A DNA stretch of 64,000 nt from Salegentibacter sediminis (GCF_002078605.1 NZ_MSJR01000006.1:124001-188000), one strand, 5' to 3'. Shown: positions 17,992-27,644, counted from the stretch's first letter. Notes: generated by a model from the sequence alone, not told the origin. Numbers and translations: made by a program.

Positions 17992-18038
17992 ACGAAATTT
18001 TTAAAATGATTTTGATAACTAATTGTGCTTAAGGTGTA

Positions 18039-18353
18039 TCAGGCGAGGGGAGGGCCTCTTAACTCAAAAGGCAGCTTTATATAATCACTTAAAAATTGGT
18101 AGTAATCGGGAAGTTCCCGTTTTTCAGGAACGGGTATTTCAGGGATAAACTCAAAAAATGTAATACTTAATGCAGAATTCTTTTGGAACTGGTGTAATTC
18201 ACATTCCAGATTTTCCACATGAAAGTGTTCTTCAGCATAATGTTCACATATTTCATGCCCGTGCCCACTGAAGATATGGGCAAAGTTCACAGCGGTAGGA
18301 ATCAAAATAATGATAGCTGTAAATAGAAGAAATATATTTTTTAAAAGGTTCAA
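18039..18353 (-). CDS. Small His-rich membrane-anchored or secreted protein
   Basis: 104 residues from a TTG at 18353; an alternative TTG at 18377 overlaps the upstream gene by 23 nt, and no ATG is available. The 18353 start gives a neat hydrophobic N-terminus (LLKNIFLLFTAIIILIPTAV). After it come HIFSGHGHEICEHY and EEHFHVENLECELHQ, about nine His and two Cys within 45 residues, a likely metal-binding site facing the periplasm. It ends 47 nt before the His-rich TonB receptor, so it may be a periplasmic metal carrier or sensor for that receptor. Family not recognised; coding status rests on context, signal and His clustering. Confidence 0.7.
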   Translation of the reverse strand: MNLLKNIFLLFTAIIILIPTAVNFAHIFSGHGHEICEHYAEEHFHVENLECELHQFQKNSALSITFFEFIPEIPVPEKRELPDYYQFLSDYIKLPFELRGPPLA

Positions 18354-18354
18354 T

Positions 18355-18660
18355 TTAATTATGAAAAATTTTCGCAAAGCCTAAACGGCTAAGCATTTTC
18401 TTTTCAAAGGCCCAGAAAAATTCGAATTGGCCAAAGAGCCAACCAAAACCAACCAGCAAGATTTGGTAAATAGGGAATATAAGTAATATTCTTACCCCCC
18501 AATAAATAGCCCAGGGAGTTGTTTCTGAAGATAAACCTATAAAATCGGTGACAGGACCGGCCAGTTTAGTGGCGCTTGATCCTGTAATGGCAAAGACAAT
18601 AAAGATGATTAGAATCTGCCAATTGGAATTAATTCCCCAACGCTTTTTTAATTTATTCAT
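18355..18660 (-). CDS. DUF6787-type small membrane protein
   Basis: 101 residues with two or three membrane segments (about 15-34, 50-80). The WAIYWGVRILLIFPIYQILL and GFGWLFGQFEFFWAFEKKM pattern matches the Bacteroidota DUF6787 family; function unknown. First gene after the lipoprotein, with its own -7 box only 4 nt from the ATG. Its TAA is one base from the TTG start chosen for the His-rich gene. Confidence 0.8.
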   Translation of the reverse strand: MNKLKKRWGINSNWQILIIFIVFAITGSSATKLAGPVTDFIGLSSETTPWAIYWGVRILLIFPIYQILLVGFGWLFGQFEFFWAFEKKMLSRLGFAKIFHN

Positions 18661-18664
18661 GGGA

Positions 18665-18672
18665 CAAATATA
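18665..18672 (-). promoter_or_regulatory. -7 box TATATTTG (minus strand) adjacent to the DUF6787 start
   Basis: Plus-strand CAAATATA, leaving only 4 nt (TCCC) before the ATG at 18660. If used, transcription would begin at or near the start codon (leaderless mRNA). Confidence 0.4.
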
Positions 18673-18706
18673 TTAAAAGCTTTAATACTATTAAACTCAA
18701 CAAAAA

Positions 18707-19132
18707 TTAAATGCGGGTGGGTATTGAAAAGCGTTGATTATACTGCCTACTAAAATAAACGAAATAGTTGTACAGGAGGTAATTCACTTCATAACCATAA
18801 TCAATATTACTGTCGTAATTGATTTCCTGAAGATAAAGGTTTGAGTTATACCGCTGCGGATTCCTTGCTCGCTGATTGTATTCCTGTACCAGGAATCGGT
18901 TTTTGTTTTCCAGGTAAGTCTGGGAATAATAGCCTTCCGGTTTAGCTATACTATTAATAAAAAGATTAAAACCGGGTTCTATAATAATAATCTCATATTC
19001 CAGACTATCATTAGCTATGCGTACGGTATCATTTTCGGCGTTTGCTATCCTATCTGATCTTAAGTTGCGGTCCTGGCTACCGCAACTGTAGATCATTAAG
19101 CCTAAAATGAATATGTAAAAAAAGTTTTTCAT
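18707..19132 (-). CDS. DUF6146 family lipoprotein
   Basis: 141 residues. Signal peptide with lipobox (LMIYSCGS, Cys17) targets it to the cell envelope. The body, with EYEIIIIEPGFNLFINS and a Tyr/Asn-rich C-terminus (NYDSNIDYGYEVNYLLYNYFVYF), matches the Bacteroidota DUF6146 family of unknown function. It is 46 nt upstream of the DUF6787 gene on the same strand, so it may lead the operon that ends with the TonB receptor. Confidence 0.82.
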   Translation of the reverse strand: MKNFFYIFILGLMIYSCGSQDRNLRSDRIANAENDTVRIANDSLEYEIIIIEPGFNLFINSIAKPEGYYSQTYLENKNRFLVQEYNQRARNPQRYNSNLYLQEINYDSNIDYGYEVNYLLYNYFVYFSRQYNQRFSIPTRI

Positions 19133-19322
19133 GGTAAGATTTTATTTTCTCTAACCTTTTTTCTGAGGAGTAAATCATCTGTTTTAGAAATTAGAGTTTC
19201 TCCTATATGGTTATTTAAAAGAAATCAACATAACTGCCCCAGGAAAAAGTTTTAAATGCACTTTAAACTTAAAGATAATTTTCCGCTATTTACGTTAAAG
19301 CTTTATTATAAATTCAAAAGCA

Positions 19323-20276
19323 CTAAGGTTTATACTTATTAATAATCTCGGTTGCCAATTCCATTCCAATCCTTTCCTGGGCTTCAATCGTAGCGGCACC
19401 AATATGCGGACTAAGGGAAACTTTTTCATTCATAAGCAGCTTTATGGCGGGTTTCGGTTCATCCTTAAAGGTGTCCAGCCCCGCAAAAGCCACTTTTCCG
19501 GTTTCAATAGCTTCGAGTAGGGCCTCTTCATCTATTACCCCGCCACGTGCGGTATTTATAATGCCAACTCCATTTTTCATGGATTCCAGTTCTGCTTTTC
19601 CAATTATGGGTTTTTCCTGGGCCGGTACGTGAAGGCTTATAAAATCTGAATGTTTAATAAGTTCTTCCACGGGTTCGGTTTTAATTGGAATTTTTATGCT
19701 TTGGTGGTTATAAAATTCCAGTTCTATAGTTGCTTCCCCTACCTCTTTGTCGCTGGCAATAACCTTCATGCCTACTCCGAGGGCGAGTTTAGCTACTGCC
19801 CGGCCAATTCTTCCAAAACCAATAATACCCAGGGTTCTTCCTCTTAATTCGTAGCCCCCGGAATAAGATTTTTTAAGTTCAGAAAACATTGTATCTCCTT
19901 CTAGAGGCATATTTCGGTTAGCATTATAGAGCTGTCTTACTCCGCTAAATAAATGAGCGAAGGTGAGTTCTGCCACCGATGATGCTGAGGCTGCGGGTGT
20001 ATTAAAAACATGTAAACCTTTGGACCTGGCATATTCCACGTCTATATTATCCATTCCAACCCCCCCGCGGCCAATGAATTTAAGATTAGGACAGGCGTCT
20101 ATGAGGGGTTTCTTGATTTTAGTATTGCTGCGCACCAGGATACCCTCAATGTTGTTTTGCTTGATATAATTCTCTAATTGGTCCTGAGCTACCTTTACTG
20201 AGATCAGGTCAAATCCTGCTTTCTCAAGGGCTTGGGCTCCACTTTGCGATATGCCATCATTGGCCAGTATTTTCAT
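19323..20276 (-). CDS. serA: D-3-phosphoglycerate dehydrogenase
   Basis: First step of serine synthesis: 3-phosphoglycerate oxidised to 3-phosphohydroxypyruvate with NAD+. 317 residues, the short form without ACT domain. NAD-binding GIIGFGRIG and the catalytic region NTARGGVIDEEAL ... DEPKP ... LSPHIGAAT (Arg, Glu and His of D-2-hydroxyacid dehydrogenases) are intact. It lies 51 nt downstream of serC, so these two steps are co-transcribed; no serB is in the window. Confidence 0.93.
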   Translation of the reverse strand: MKILANDGISQSGAQALEKAGFDLISVKVAQDQLENYIKQNNIEGILVRSNTKIKKPLIDACPNLKFIGRGGVGMDNIDVEYARSKGLHVFNTPAASASSVAELTFAHLFSGVRQLYNANRNMPLEGDTMFSELKKSYSGGYELRGRTLGIIGFGRIGRAVAKLALGVGMKVIASDKEVGEATIELEFYNHQSIKIPIKTEPVEELIKHSDFISLHVPAQEKPIIGKAELESMKNGVGIINTARGGVIDEEALLEAIETGKVAFAGLDTFKDEPKPAIKLLMNEKVSLSPHIGAATIEAQERIGMELATEIINKYKP

Positions 20277-20327
20277 ATAGATTCTTTTTGTGAATTTTAT
20301 TGATTTTTAATGTTGCGGTATGGAGAA

Positions 20328-21392
20328 TCAGGCTTTTCTCTCCAGTTCCTGCATAGCCTCCACCAGGGTGGTTACACTATGGAGTGGAAGAGCATTATAC
20401 ATCGATGCCCGGTAACCACCAACGCTTCGGTGCCCGTTTAATCCATTTATTCCCGCTGCTTTCCATAACTTGTCAAAACGATCCTTCAAGCTTTCATCGG
20501 TAAGATTAAAAGTGGCATTCATATTTGAACGGGCTTCTTTTTCGGCGTAGCCTTTAAAGAGTTCATTTCTGTCAATCTCAGAATAAAGCAAAGCTGCTTT
20601 TTTGTTGTTGAGTTCTTCTATAGCCTTAATCCCGCCTTTTTGGTCCAACCAACGCATGGTTAATAAAGATACGTAAACGGCGTATACCGCTGGGGTATTA
20701 AACATACTGTCTTTTTCGAGATGTGTTTTATAATTGAGCATGGAAGGAATTTCGCGCGAAACCTTACCCAAAATATCTTCTTTAATTATCACTAAAGTAG
20801 TTCCTGCTGGTCCCATATTTTTCTGAGCCCCGGCATATATCATATCGAATTTAGAGAAATCTATATCCCGGGAAAAAATATCGCTGCTCATATCACATAC
20901 CAACGGAATTTCAACTGATGGAAACTCTTTCATCTGCGTTCCAAAAATGGTATTGTTGCTGGTACAGTGAAAATAATCGGCATCTGCAGGCACCTGGTAT
21001 TGTGTTGGTATATAATTGAAATTTTTGTCTTTAGAGGAAGCTACCTCAACAACTTCTCCAAAGAATTTGGCTTCCTTTATCGCTTTAGTAGCCCAGGTAC
21101 CTGTGTTTAGATATGCAGCTTTCTTTTCCAGCAAATTATATGCAGTCATTAAAAATTGCATACTGGCTCCTCCTTGAAGAAAAAGCGCCTTGTACCCTTT
21201 ATTTTCAAGTCTGAGAAGTTTTAAGGAGAGGCTTCTGGCTTCTTCCATTACCGAAACGAAATCGGCACTACGGTGTGAAATCTCTAAAATAGATAAACCT
21301 GAGTTGTTGAAATCTAAAATAGCCTGAGAAGCTTCCTGAAATACTTCCTGTGGCAAAATACAGGGGCCTGCACTGAAGTTGTGTTTTTTCAT
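20328..21392 (-). CDS. serC: Phosphoserine aminotransferase
   Basis: Transaminates 3-phosphohydroxypyruvate with glutamate; PLP enzyme, cytoplasmic. 354 residues from MKKHNFSAGPCILPQEV, the family's N-terminus; six further upstream codons in the frame are not needed. The PLP lysine is in YAGAQKNMGPAG, and the C-terminus NGHRSVGGYRASMYNALP is diagnostic. Between an acyl-CoA reductase gene and serA on the same strand. Confidence 0.95.
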   Translation of the reverse strand: MKKHNFSAGPCILPQEVFQEASQAILDFNNSGLSILEISHRSADFVSVMEEARSLSLKLLRLENKGYKALFLQGGASMQFLMTAYNLLEKKAAYLNTGTWATKAIKEAKFFGEVVEVASSKDKNFNYIPTQYQVPADADYFHCTSNNTIFGTQMKEFPSVEIPLVCDMSSDIFSRDIDFSKFDMIYAGAQKNMGPAGTTLVIIKEDILGKVSREIPSMLNYKTHLEKDSMFNTPAVYAVYVSLLTMRWLDQKGGIKAIEELNNKKAALLYSEIDRNELFKGYAEKEARSNMNATFNLTDESLKDRFDKLWKAAGINGLNGHRSVGGYRASMYNALPLHSVTTLVEAMQELERKA

Positions 21393-21452
21393 TACTAAAA
21401 AATGTGTCAATTAGTTTTTAATTCATCTTACTAAGATAACAATTACTGATAA

Positions 21453-22517
21453 TTATATTTTCAGCAGAAATTCCATCGTATCTACATTATCGGCATAATC
21501 CCAGAGTTGTGGTTTTTGAGTGTGGCCAAACTTCACCTCATTATCGTCTGGATCTTTTTTTACAATACATTGTATTTTTTCACTTTCGTCCTTTAATTTT
21601 TCCCGAAGTAATTCTGATTTTACATAAGTTTCATAAAACACCGTAGCGATAGGGGAGCTATAGCCGGAGTCTTCCTTGAGAATGAGAAACCCATTTTCCA
21701 GGAGTTTAAAGTTGCTCATTAGATAAACCGCCTTGTTATAATCGTAATTATTAGCATATTTTGCCTGGTTTATAATGGGATTCCATTTATACATCGCTTT
21801 GAAAAAATCATCAAAATTATAATTTTTGGGAACATAAAGTTTAGAAACATTTCGGCAACCGAGGCCGTAATACCTAAAGATATCTTCGCCCAAAGCTTCC
21901 AGTTCTTCGGGGGTTTCATTTCCCGTTAAAATAGCTACCGAGTTTCTGTTTTTACGAATTATACTTGGTACTTTAGAAAAATAATATTCAAAATACCGGG
22001 CCGTGTTATTGCTTCCGGTGGCAATCACCGCATCAAAATTTTCCAGTCCGTTTTCTGTAAAACTTATTCGGTTTTTATATTCAGGATCGAGTTGAATAAG
22101 GAACCTGGCTAAAACCGGCATAAGCTGTTTATCATTTCCAGAAAGTTTGGCCACCACTTTATGTCCTGCAAGTAGCACCGACAGAAAATCGTGGAAACCA
22201 ACCAGCGGGATATTTCCTGCCATTACAATTCCTACGGTCCTGGGCTGGATTGCAGAAAAATCATAGCGATCTAACCATTGGTCTAAGTTTTTTCTGGTAA
22301 GTGCTTCGCTCCATTGTTGCAAAGAAAACACGACATTTTCTCGCGTGAACCACCCGTTATAATGAATTGCAGCATCAATTTTCTCATTGAGTTCTTTATA
22401 GATCTCCAGATAATCATTTTGAATTTCTGGCTTTTTTTGAGGATTTATTTCAAAATTTGCAAGGAAATCCCCAAGTTTGATAAAGTGTGCTTTGCGGTCG
22501 TCGATAGTCATTGCCAT
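21453..22517 (-). CDS. LuxC-like acyl-CoA reductase
   Basis: 354-residue NAD(P)H-dependent acyl-CoA reductase of the LuxC / aldehyde-dehydrogenase superfamily. The region VGIVMAGNIPLVGFHDFLSV and ATGSNNTARYFEYYF resemble cofactor binding; FRYYGLGCRNVSKLYVP contains the Cys that serves as nucleophile in this family. It starts the serine-gene operon and is divergent from a ferredoxin gene. The arrangement acyl-CoA reductase-serC-serA is common in Bacteroidota, but the physiological substrate is not established. Confidence 0.85.
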   Translation of the reverse strand: MAMTIDDRKAHFIKLGDFLANFEINPQKKPEIQNDYLEIYKELNEKIDAAIHYNGWFTRENVVFSLQQWSEALTRKNLDQWLDRYDFSAIQPRTVGIVMAGNIPLVGFHDFLSVLLAGHKVVAKLSGNDKQLMPVLARFLIQLDPEYKNRISFTENGLENFDAVIATGSNNTARYFEYYFSKVPSIIRKNRNSVAILTGNETPEELEALGEDIFRYYGLGCRNVSKLYVPKNYNFDDFFKAMYKWNPIINQAKYANNYDYNKAVYLMSNFKLLENGFLILKEDSGYSSPIATVFYETYVKSELLREKLKDESEKIQCIVKKDPDDNEVKFGHTQKPQLWDYADNVDTMEFLLKI

Positions 22518-22518
22518 A

Positions 22519-22550
22519 TTTGGTTATGAGAGCTATTGGTTTTAAATTTG
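22519..22550 (+). promoter_or_regulatory. Complete Bacteroidota promoter for the ferredoxin gene
   Basis: TTTG (22519-22522), 20-nt spacer, TAAATTTG (22543-22550): an exact TTTG-N19-21-TAnnTTTG match. It implies a 5' leader of about 100 nt before the ATG at 22657. Confidence 0.65.
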
Positions 22551-22605
22551 TAGCAGCGAAATTAAAACTTCAACCTGCAAACTCCTAAGATTCCGTAAAA
22601 AATAA

Positions 22606-23010
<405 letters not shown>

Positions 23011-23033
23011 TAGAATGATTATCTTTTTAAATT

Positions 23034-23068
23034 AAAATCCCGGTTCTTTTTGAACCGGGATTTTTTTT
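23034..23068 (+). terminator. Intrinsic terminator after ferredoxin
   Basis: AAAATCCCGGTTC / GAACCGGGATTTT stem with a 5-T loop and T-tract (T8). Confidence 0.9.
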
Positions 23069-23119
23069 GGGAGAATTTGAGAGTGTTTTAATTGTTTTAA
23101 CATTTTATTTGATTTTTTC

Positions 23120-23127
23120 TATATTTG
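23120..23127 (+). promoter_or_regulatory. -7 box TATATTTG upstream of the multi-PAS kinase
   Basis: Exact TAnnTTTG, 29 nt before the ATG at 23157; no clear -33. Confidence 0.4.
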
Positions 23128-23156
23128 AGAAAAAAGCTTTATTACCCAATCCAGCT

Positions 23157-26100
23157 ATGATCCCTACGAAAATCTCAAATAAATTATTTAGCGTATTTCC
23201 TATTCCCTGTCTTACTATCGACGCCCAGGATCCTTCTTTTAAAATACTTGATGTCAATGATCTTTATGTTAAAACAACTGGTATTCCTCGAATAAAACTG
23301 GTGGGTGAAGGTTTGTTTGAAGTATTTCAGGAAAATGATGAAAAAGATGATGAATTTCATGAGCTTCTTCTCAACTCATTAAAAAAGGTCATAAATACCG
23401 GCGAAAATCATAAAATGGACAGGCTCCGGTACGATCTCTTCAATGAAAATACCGGGGAATGGGAAGAGCGATTCTGGGATAACGAAAATATTCCAATACC
23501 AGAAGATGATGGTAGTGTACAATATATTCTTCATTGCGTTCGTGATGTAACAGAAGAAAAGATTTCTAAAAACCGTGAAAAAGTTGCTATAGAAACCTTA
23601 AAGGAAAATCAGAAGTTTTTAAGAGAAACCCAGGAAGTGGCTATAATTGGTAGCTGGGATCTTGATCTTGTGAATAACCGCCTGGTTTGGAATAAGATGG
23701 TCAAGGAAATTCATGAGGTTTCTCCAGATTATGTTCCGGAGCTTGATAAGGCAATAGACTTTTATAAAACGAAGGAAGATAAAGCTCTTGTTTCAAAAAT
23801 AGTAAATGAGGCTATAGAAGAGGCCCGATCTTTTGATGTAGAGTTGGAAATATTAACCGCTAAAGGCAATGAAAAATGGGTGCGTGCCACCGGTAGACCG
23901 GAGTTTAAGGATGGTGAATGTACCAGGGTTTATGGAGCTACTCAGGATATTACCACCAGAAAGATTACAGAACAACGCCTGGAAAGCATTAATAATAATA
24001 TTCCCGGGGTGGTTTTTAGGTATAAATTAAATCCTGATGGGAGTGACAGGCTAATGTATATTAGCAAAGGTGCTGAAAAACTTTGGGGAATTTCTGCAGA
24101 AAAAGCTTCTTTAGATAATAAAATTATTTGGAAGCTTTATCATAAAGACGACTTAAAATCTCATCTCGAAAGCATCCAGGATTCAGCAAAGCATTTAAAG
24201 GAATGGCGCCACGAATGGCGCATAAACCATCCAGATGGTACAACCCGATGGAATAGGGGAATTGGGACTCCAAAAAAGTTAAGAGATGGTAGTATAATCT
24301 GGGATTCAGTTATTCTGGACATTACGGTGGAAAAGGAGGAACAACAATCCAAAGCTGAAGCCGAAAAAGCCCTTGAAGAAAACCGCGTCCGGCTCAATAG
24401 AATAATGGACCAGTCCCTGGATGTTATTACTATTATTGATAAAAATGGCTGTTTTGTAAAAACCAGTAAAGCCAGCTCCCGGTTGTGGGGTTATAATAGC
24501 AAAGACTTGGAGGGTATGCCTTTGAGAAATTTGGTTCACCCTGAGGATTATGAAAAAAACGAGGCCGCGAGAAAAGCAATCATGGCAGGAACTCCCATGA
24601 CGAATTTTGAGAACCGATACATAGCGAAATCGGGGGAAATCATACCGCTTATTTGGTCGGTGAGCTGGGATGATAATGAAGAATTAATGTATGCTATTGC
24701 CCGGGATGGGAGGGAGAGAAAAGAAGCCGAACAGCAATTAAAACTAAGCGAACAGCGGTTTAAAAGATTGGTTCAGGATGGGGGCGATCTCATTGCAATA
24801 TTAGATCAAAATGCAAATTACCTTTATACCAGCCCAAACTCGGTAAATGTTTTAGGCTATACTTCGGAATATTTGCATGCTAAAAACGCCTGGGATTTTA
24901 TTCATCCTGAAGACCTGGAGCGGCTTCAGGAGAGTTATGAAAGACTGGAAAATGAAAAAAGATTAAATATTTCTCCTTTTAGATTTAAGCATAAAAATGG
25001 AAGTTGGAGATGGCTTGAAACCACAGCTACAAATTTACTGAAAGATCCGGCCGTACAGGGAATTGTTGCTAATTCAAGAGATATTACTGAAAAAAAATAT
25101 TTACAGGATCTCGAACACCTTGAAAAAAAGGTGTTGGAAATGAGTTTTAAAAAGAAGTTTTCTCTTGATGATATCCTGGAATATTATCTTCAGGAACTGG
25201 AGCATTTGCAGGATAGAATTTGGGTGGCTATCTGGAAACTGGATAAGAATCAACTTTTAAACTGGATATTACCCGGTTTACCGGAAGAATTGGTTGAAGA
25301 AATAAATAGAAGTGCTTTCAGTGAGGAATTTATAAGCAAAATGAAAGCGGAAAAAAAACCAGTTGAAATAAACCAGTGGCCCGAAAATTCAAAGTTATCT
25401 CTTTTAATGAAAAGATTTGAAATTTCTACGGTATCCAGATTTCCTGTGCTCTCTTCCTCGGGGGAATTATTAGGTGTTTTTTCGGTGTATTGTGAAAAAA
25501 GGAATATAGAGCAACAAATACTGGTTAAAACAATAAACCGAACTCTAGGTTTACTTCAGTTAATTATTGAATTCAAGCAGAAAGAGAAAGCCTTATTGCT
25601 CAGCAATCAGCGCTATAAATTTGTGAACAAAGCCACGAAAGATGCGATTTACGATTGGGATATCACCAATAATAATATTGAATGGGGGGAAGGCTTCACA
25701 AAACTTTTCGGTTTTAAAAGAGAAAGCAAAACTTTTCCCATAGAGAAATGGAGTGAGAACGTGCATCCAGAAGATATGGAGGAAACTCAAAGGAGTTTGA
25801 ACGCCAATCTTTTAGATCAGAAACAGAAAAAATGGAGTAGAAAATACCGGTTTAAAAATAAGGCAGGAGAATATATTCTGGTTGTTGAAAATGGCTATAT
25901 TTTAAGGGATAGCGATGGGGTTGCTTATAGGATGATAGGCGTTTTAAGGGATGTAACAGATCTTTATGAATATGAAAAAGAACTTTTCATGAGTGATGAA
26001 CGTTTTAAATATGTAACGAAAGCAACTTCTGATGCAATTTGGGATTGGGACCTGGAAAAAGATGAGATTTATTGGGGGGAAGGTTTTGAAACACTTTATG

Positions 26101-27095
26101 GTTACAAAATTTCCGAACTTACCACAGATATTGACCTGTGGATCAATAATATTCATCCTGAAGATATGAAAGTTGTTAAGAGTAGTCTGGAAAGGGCTGT
26201 CGCAGGTGATGATAAAAAGTGGGAGGCTGAGTATCGTTTTGCTACCGGAAATGGGGAATATAAATACGTGAAAGATAAAGGTTATATCGTTAGGAATAAA
26301 TCGGGGAAAGCGATAAGGGCAGTTGGTGCAATGCAGGATATTTCCAGGTCTAAAGAATATGAAAGCTCCTTAAAATCCCTCAATGATGATTTAAAAAAAC
26401 ATGCAAAAGAACTTGAAATTTCGAATACAGAGTTGGAGCAGTTTGCCTATGTGGCATCACACGACCTGCAGGAACCGCTTAGAATGGTTACCAGTTTTCT
26501 AACTCAACTAGAAAAGAAATATTCTGAGCAGCTGGATGAAAAGGCACATACCTATATTCATTTTGCGGTAGACGGAGCGAAACGCATGCGAAGCATTATC
26601 CTTGATCTATTGGAGTTTTCCCGTGTGGGAAGGACTGAAGACAAACAGGAAATAATTGATGTTAACGAAATAATTTCTGAAGTAAAAACCCTGTACCGGA
26701 AAGAAATAGAGGATACGGGTACTGCAATTATCACACAAAATCTCCCGGAGATAATGGCTCCAAAAAGTCCTTTAAGACAGGTTTTTCAAAACCTTATCAG
26801 CAACGCCATTAAATACCGTAAGGAATCAGTGGCTCCCAGGATTGAAATAGGGGTGGAGGAAACCAATAATTTTTTTGTGTTTAGGGTGCAGGATAATGGA
26901 ATTGGAATAAACACCGAATATTTTGACAAGATTTTTATTATTTTCCAACGTTTACATCAGAGAGAAACTTATTCTGGTACCGGGATGGGCTTAGCTGTCA
27001 CTAAAAAGATTATTGAAAATCTGGGAGGTAAAATTTGGTTAGAGTCTAAGGAAGGAAAAGGAACCATATTCTATTTCAGTATCGTTAAACATTAA
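23157..27095 (+). CDS. Multi-PAS/GAF sensor histidine kinase
   Basis: 1312 residues, no membrane helix, so cytoplasmic sensing is inferred. Order: five PAS-type domains (about 1-125, 155-270, 275-390, 400-520, 530-650), a GAF-like region (about 655-800), two nearly repeated PAS domains (about 810-935 and 940-1065; KATKDAIYDWD and KATSDAIWDWD), HisKA with His1102 in VASHDLQEPLR, and HATPase with NLISNAIKYR, QDNGIGI and GTGMGLAVTKK. The frame extends to a TTG inside the upstream terminator, so the ATG at 23157 (MIPTKISNKLF) is chosen. A CheY-like gene follows by 63 nt and is the probable partner. Confidence 0.9.
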   Translation: MIPTKISNKLFSVFPIPCLTIDAQDPSFKILDVNDLYVKTTGIPRIKLVGEGLFEVFQENDEKDDEFHELLLNSLKKVINTGENHKMDRLRYDLFNENTGEWEERFWDNENIPIPEDDGSVQYILHCVRDVTEEKISKNREKVAIETLKENQKFLRETQEVAIIGSWDLDLVNNRLVWNKMVKEIHEVSPDYVPELDKAIDFYKTKEDKALVSKIVNEAIEEARSFDVELEILTAKGNEKWVRATGRPEFKDGECTRVYGATQDITTRKITEQRLESINNNIPGVVFRYKLNPDGSDRLMYISKGAEKLWGISAEKASLDNKIIWKLYHKDDLKSHLESIQDSAKHLKEWRHEWRINHPDGTTRWNRGIGTPKKLRDGSIIWDSVILDITVEKEEQQSKAEAEKALEENRVRLNRIMDQSLDVITIIDKNGCFVKTSKASSRLWGYNSKDLEGMPLRNLVHPEDYEKNEAARKAIMAGTPMTNFENRYIAKSGEIIPLIWSVSWDDNEELMYAIARDGRERKEAEQQLKLSEQRFKRLVQDGGDLIAILDQNANYLYTSPNSVNVLGYTSEYLHAKNAWDFIHPEDLERLQESYERLENEKRLNISPFRFKHKNGSWRWLETTATNLLKDPAVQGIVANSRDITEKKYLQDLEHLEKKVLEMSFKKKFSLDDILEYYLQELEHLQDRIWVAIWKLDKNQLLNWILPGLPEELVEEINRSAFSEEFISKMKAEKKPVEINQWPENSKLSLLMKRFEISTVSRFPVLSSSGELLGVFSVYCEKRNIEQQILVKTINRTLGLLQLIIEFKQKEKALLLSNQRYKFVNKATKDAIYDWDITNNNIEWGEGFTKLFGFKRESKTFPIEKWSENVHPEDMEETQRSLNANLLDQKQKKWSRKYRFKNKAGEYILVVENGYILRDSDGVAYRMIGVLRDVTDLYEYEKELFMSDERFKYVTKATSDAIWDWDLEKDEIYWGEGFETLYGYKISELTTDIDLWINNIHPEDMKVVKSSLERAVAGDDKKWEAEYRFATGNGEYKYVKDKGYIVRNKSGKAIRAVGAMQDISRSKEYESSLKSLNDDLKKHAKELEISNTELEQFAYVASHDLQEPLRMVTSFLTQLEKKYSEQLDEKAHTYIHFAVDGAKRMRSIILDLLEFSRVGRTEDKQEIIDVNEIISEVKTLYRKEIEDTGTAIITQNLPEIMAPKSPLRQVFQNLISNAIKYRKESVAPRIEIGVEETNNFFVFRVQDNGIGINTEYFDKIFIIFQRLHQRETYSGTGMGLAVTKKIIENLGGKIWLESKEGKGTIFYFSIVKH

Positions 27096-27158
27096 AACTT
27101 ACCGGATTTTTTCACTATATTTTCAAAGAGTTTTTATCATTTAATCTGAATCAACCCT

Positions 27159-27593
27159 ATGAATTCTATTCACATTTTACTTGTTGAAGATAATGAAGGA
27201 GATATTTTACTTACTACAGAGGCCCTGGAAGAAGGGAAAATAATGAATAAGTTAAGCGTAGCCCGGGATGGCCAGGAGGCCCTGGATTTTTTAAATAAAA
27301 AAGGCGTATTTCAAACATCAGAACTACCGGATCTTATTCTTCTTGATATTAATTTACCTAGAAAAAATGGTCACGAGGTTTTAAAATATATAAAAACTCA
27401 CCAGGTTTTCAGGAGCATTCCGGTGATAATGCTTACCACCTCTTCTTCACAAAAGGATATTGATGAGTCTTATAAAAATTATGCAAATTGCTATATCACC
27501 AAGCCTATTGAATTAAATGATTTTATGAAGGCTATAAGCAAAATTGAAGATTTTTGGATCAACCTTGTAAAATTGCCAAAAATAAAGCTTTAA
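27159..27593 (+). CDS. Single-domain response regulator (CheY/Rcp1-like)
   Basis: 144-residue receiver domain without output domain. Acidic pocket Glu10-Asp11, phospho-acceptor Asp63 in LILLDINLPRKNG, Thr93/94 in IMLTTSSS, and Lys115 in CYITKPIE are all present. The PRKNG and long alpha4 region (SSSQKDIDESYKNYAN) are typical of the Rcp1-type regulators encoded after phytochrome or PAS kinases. It should relay phosphate or act by protein contact; the target is unknown. Confidence 0.92.
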   Translation: MNSIHILLVEDNEGDILLTTEALEEGKIMNKLSVARDGQEALDFLNKKGVFQTSELPDLILLDINLPRKNGHEVLKYIKTHQVFRSIPVIMLTTSSSQKDIDESYKNYANCYITKPIELNDFMKAISKIEDFWINLVKLPKIKL

Positions 27594-27644
27594 AAGAATT
27601 CCTTAGAATAAGCCCGGGATCATTAATATATCGTTCTTAATCCT

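Noticed and set aside
23067..23156. Upstream TTG extension of the multi-PAS kinase, which would add a hydrophobic N-terminus
   Set aside because: It begins inside the ferredoxin terminator and spans the -7 box; the ATG at 23157 starts a normal PAS domain.
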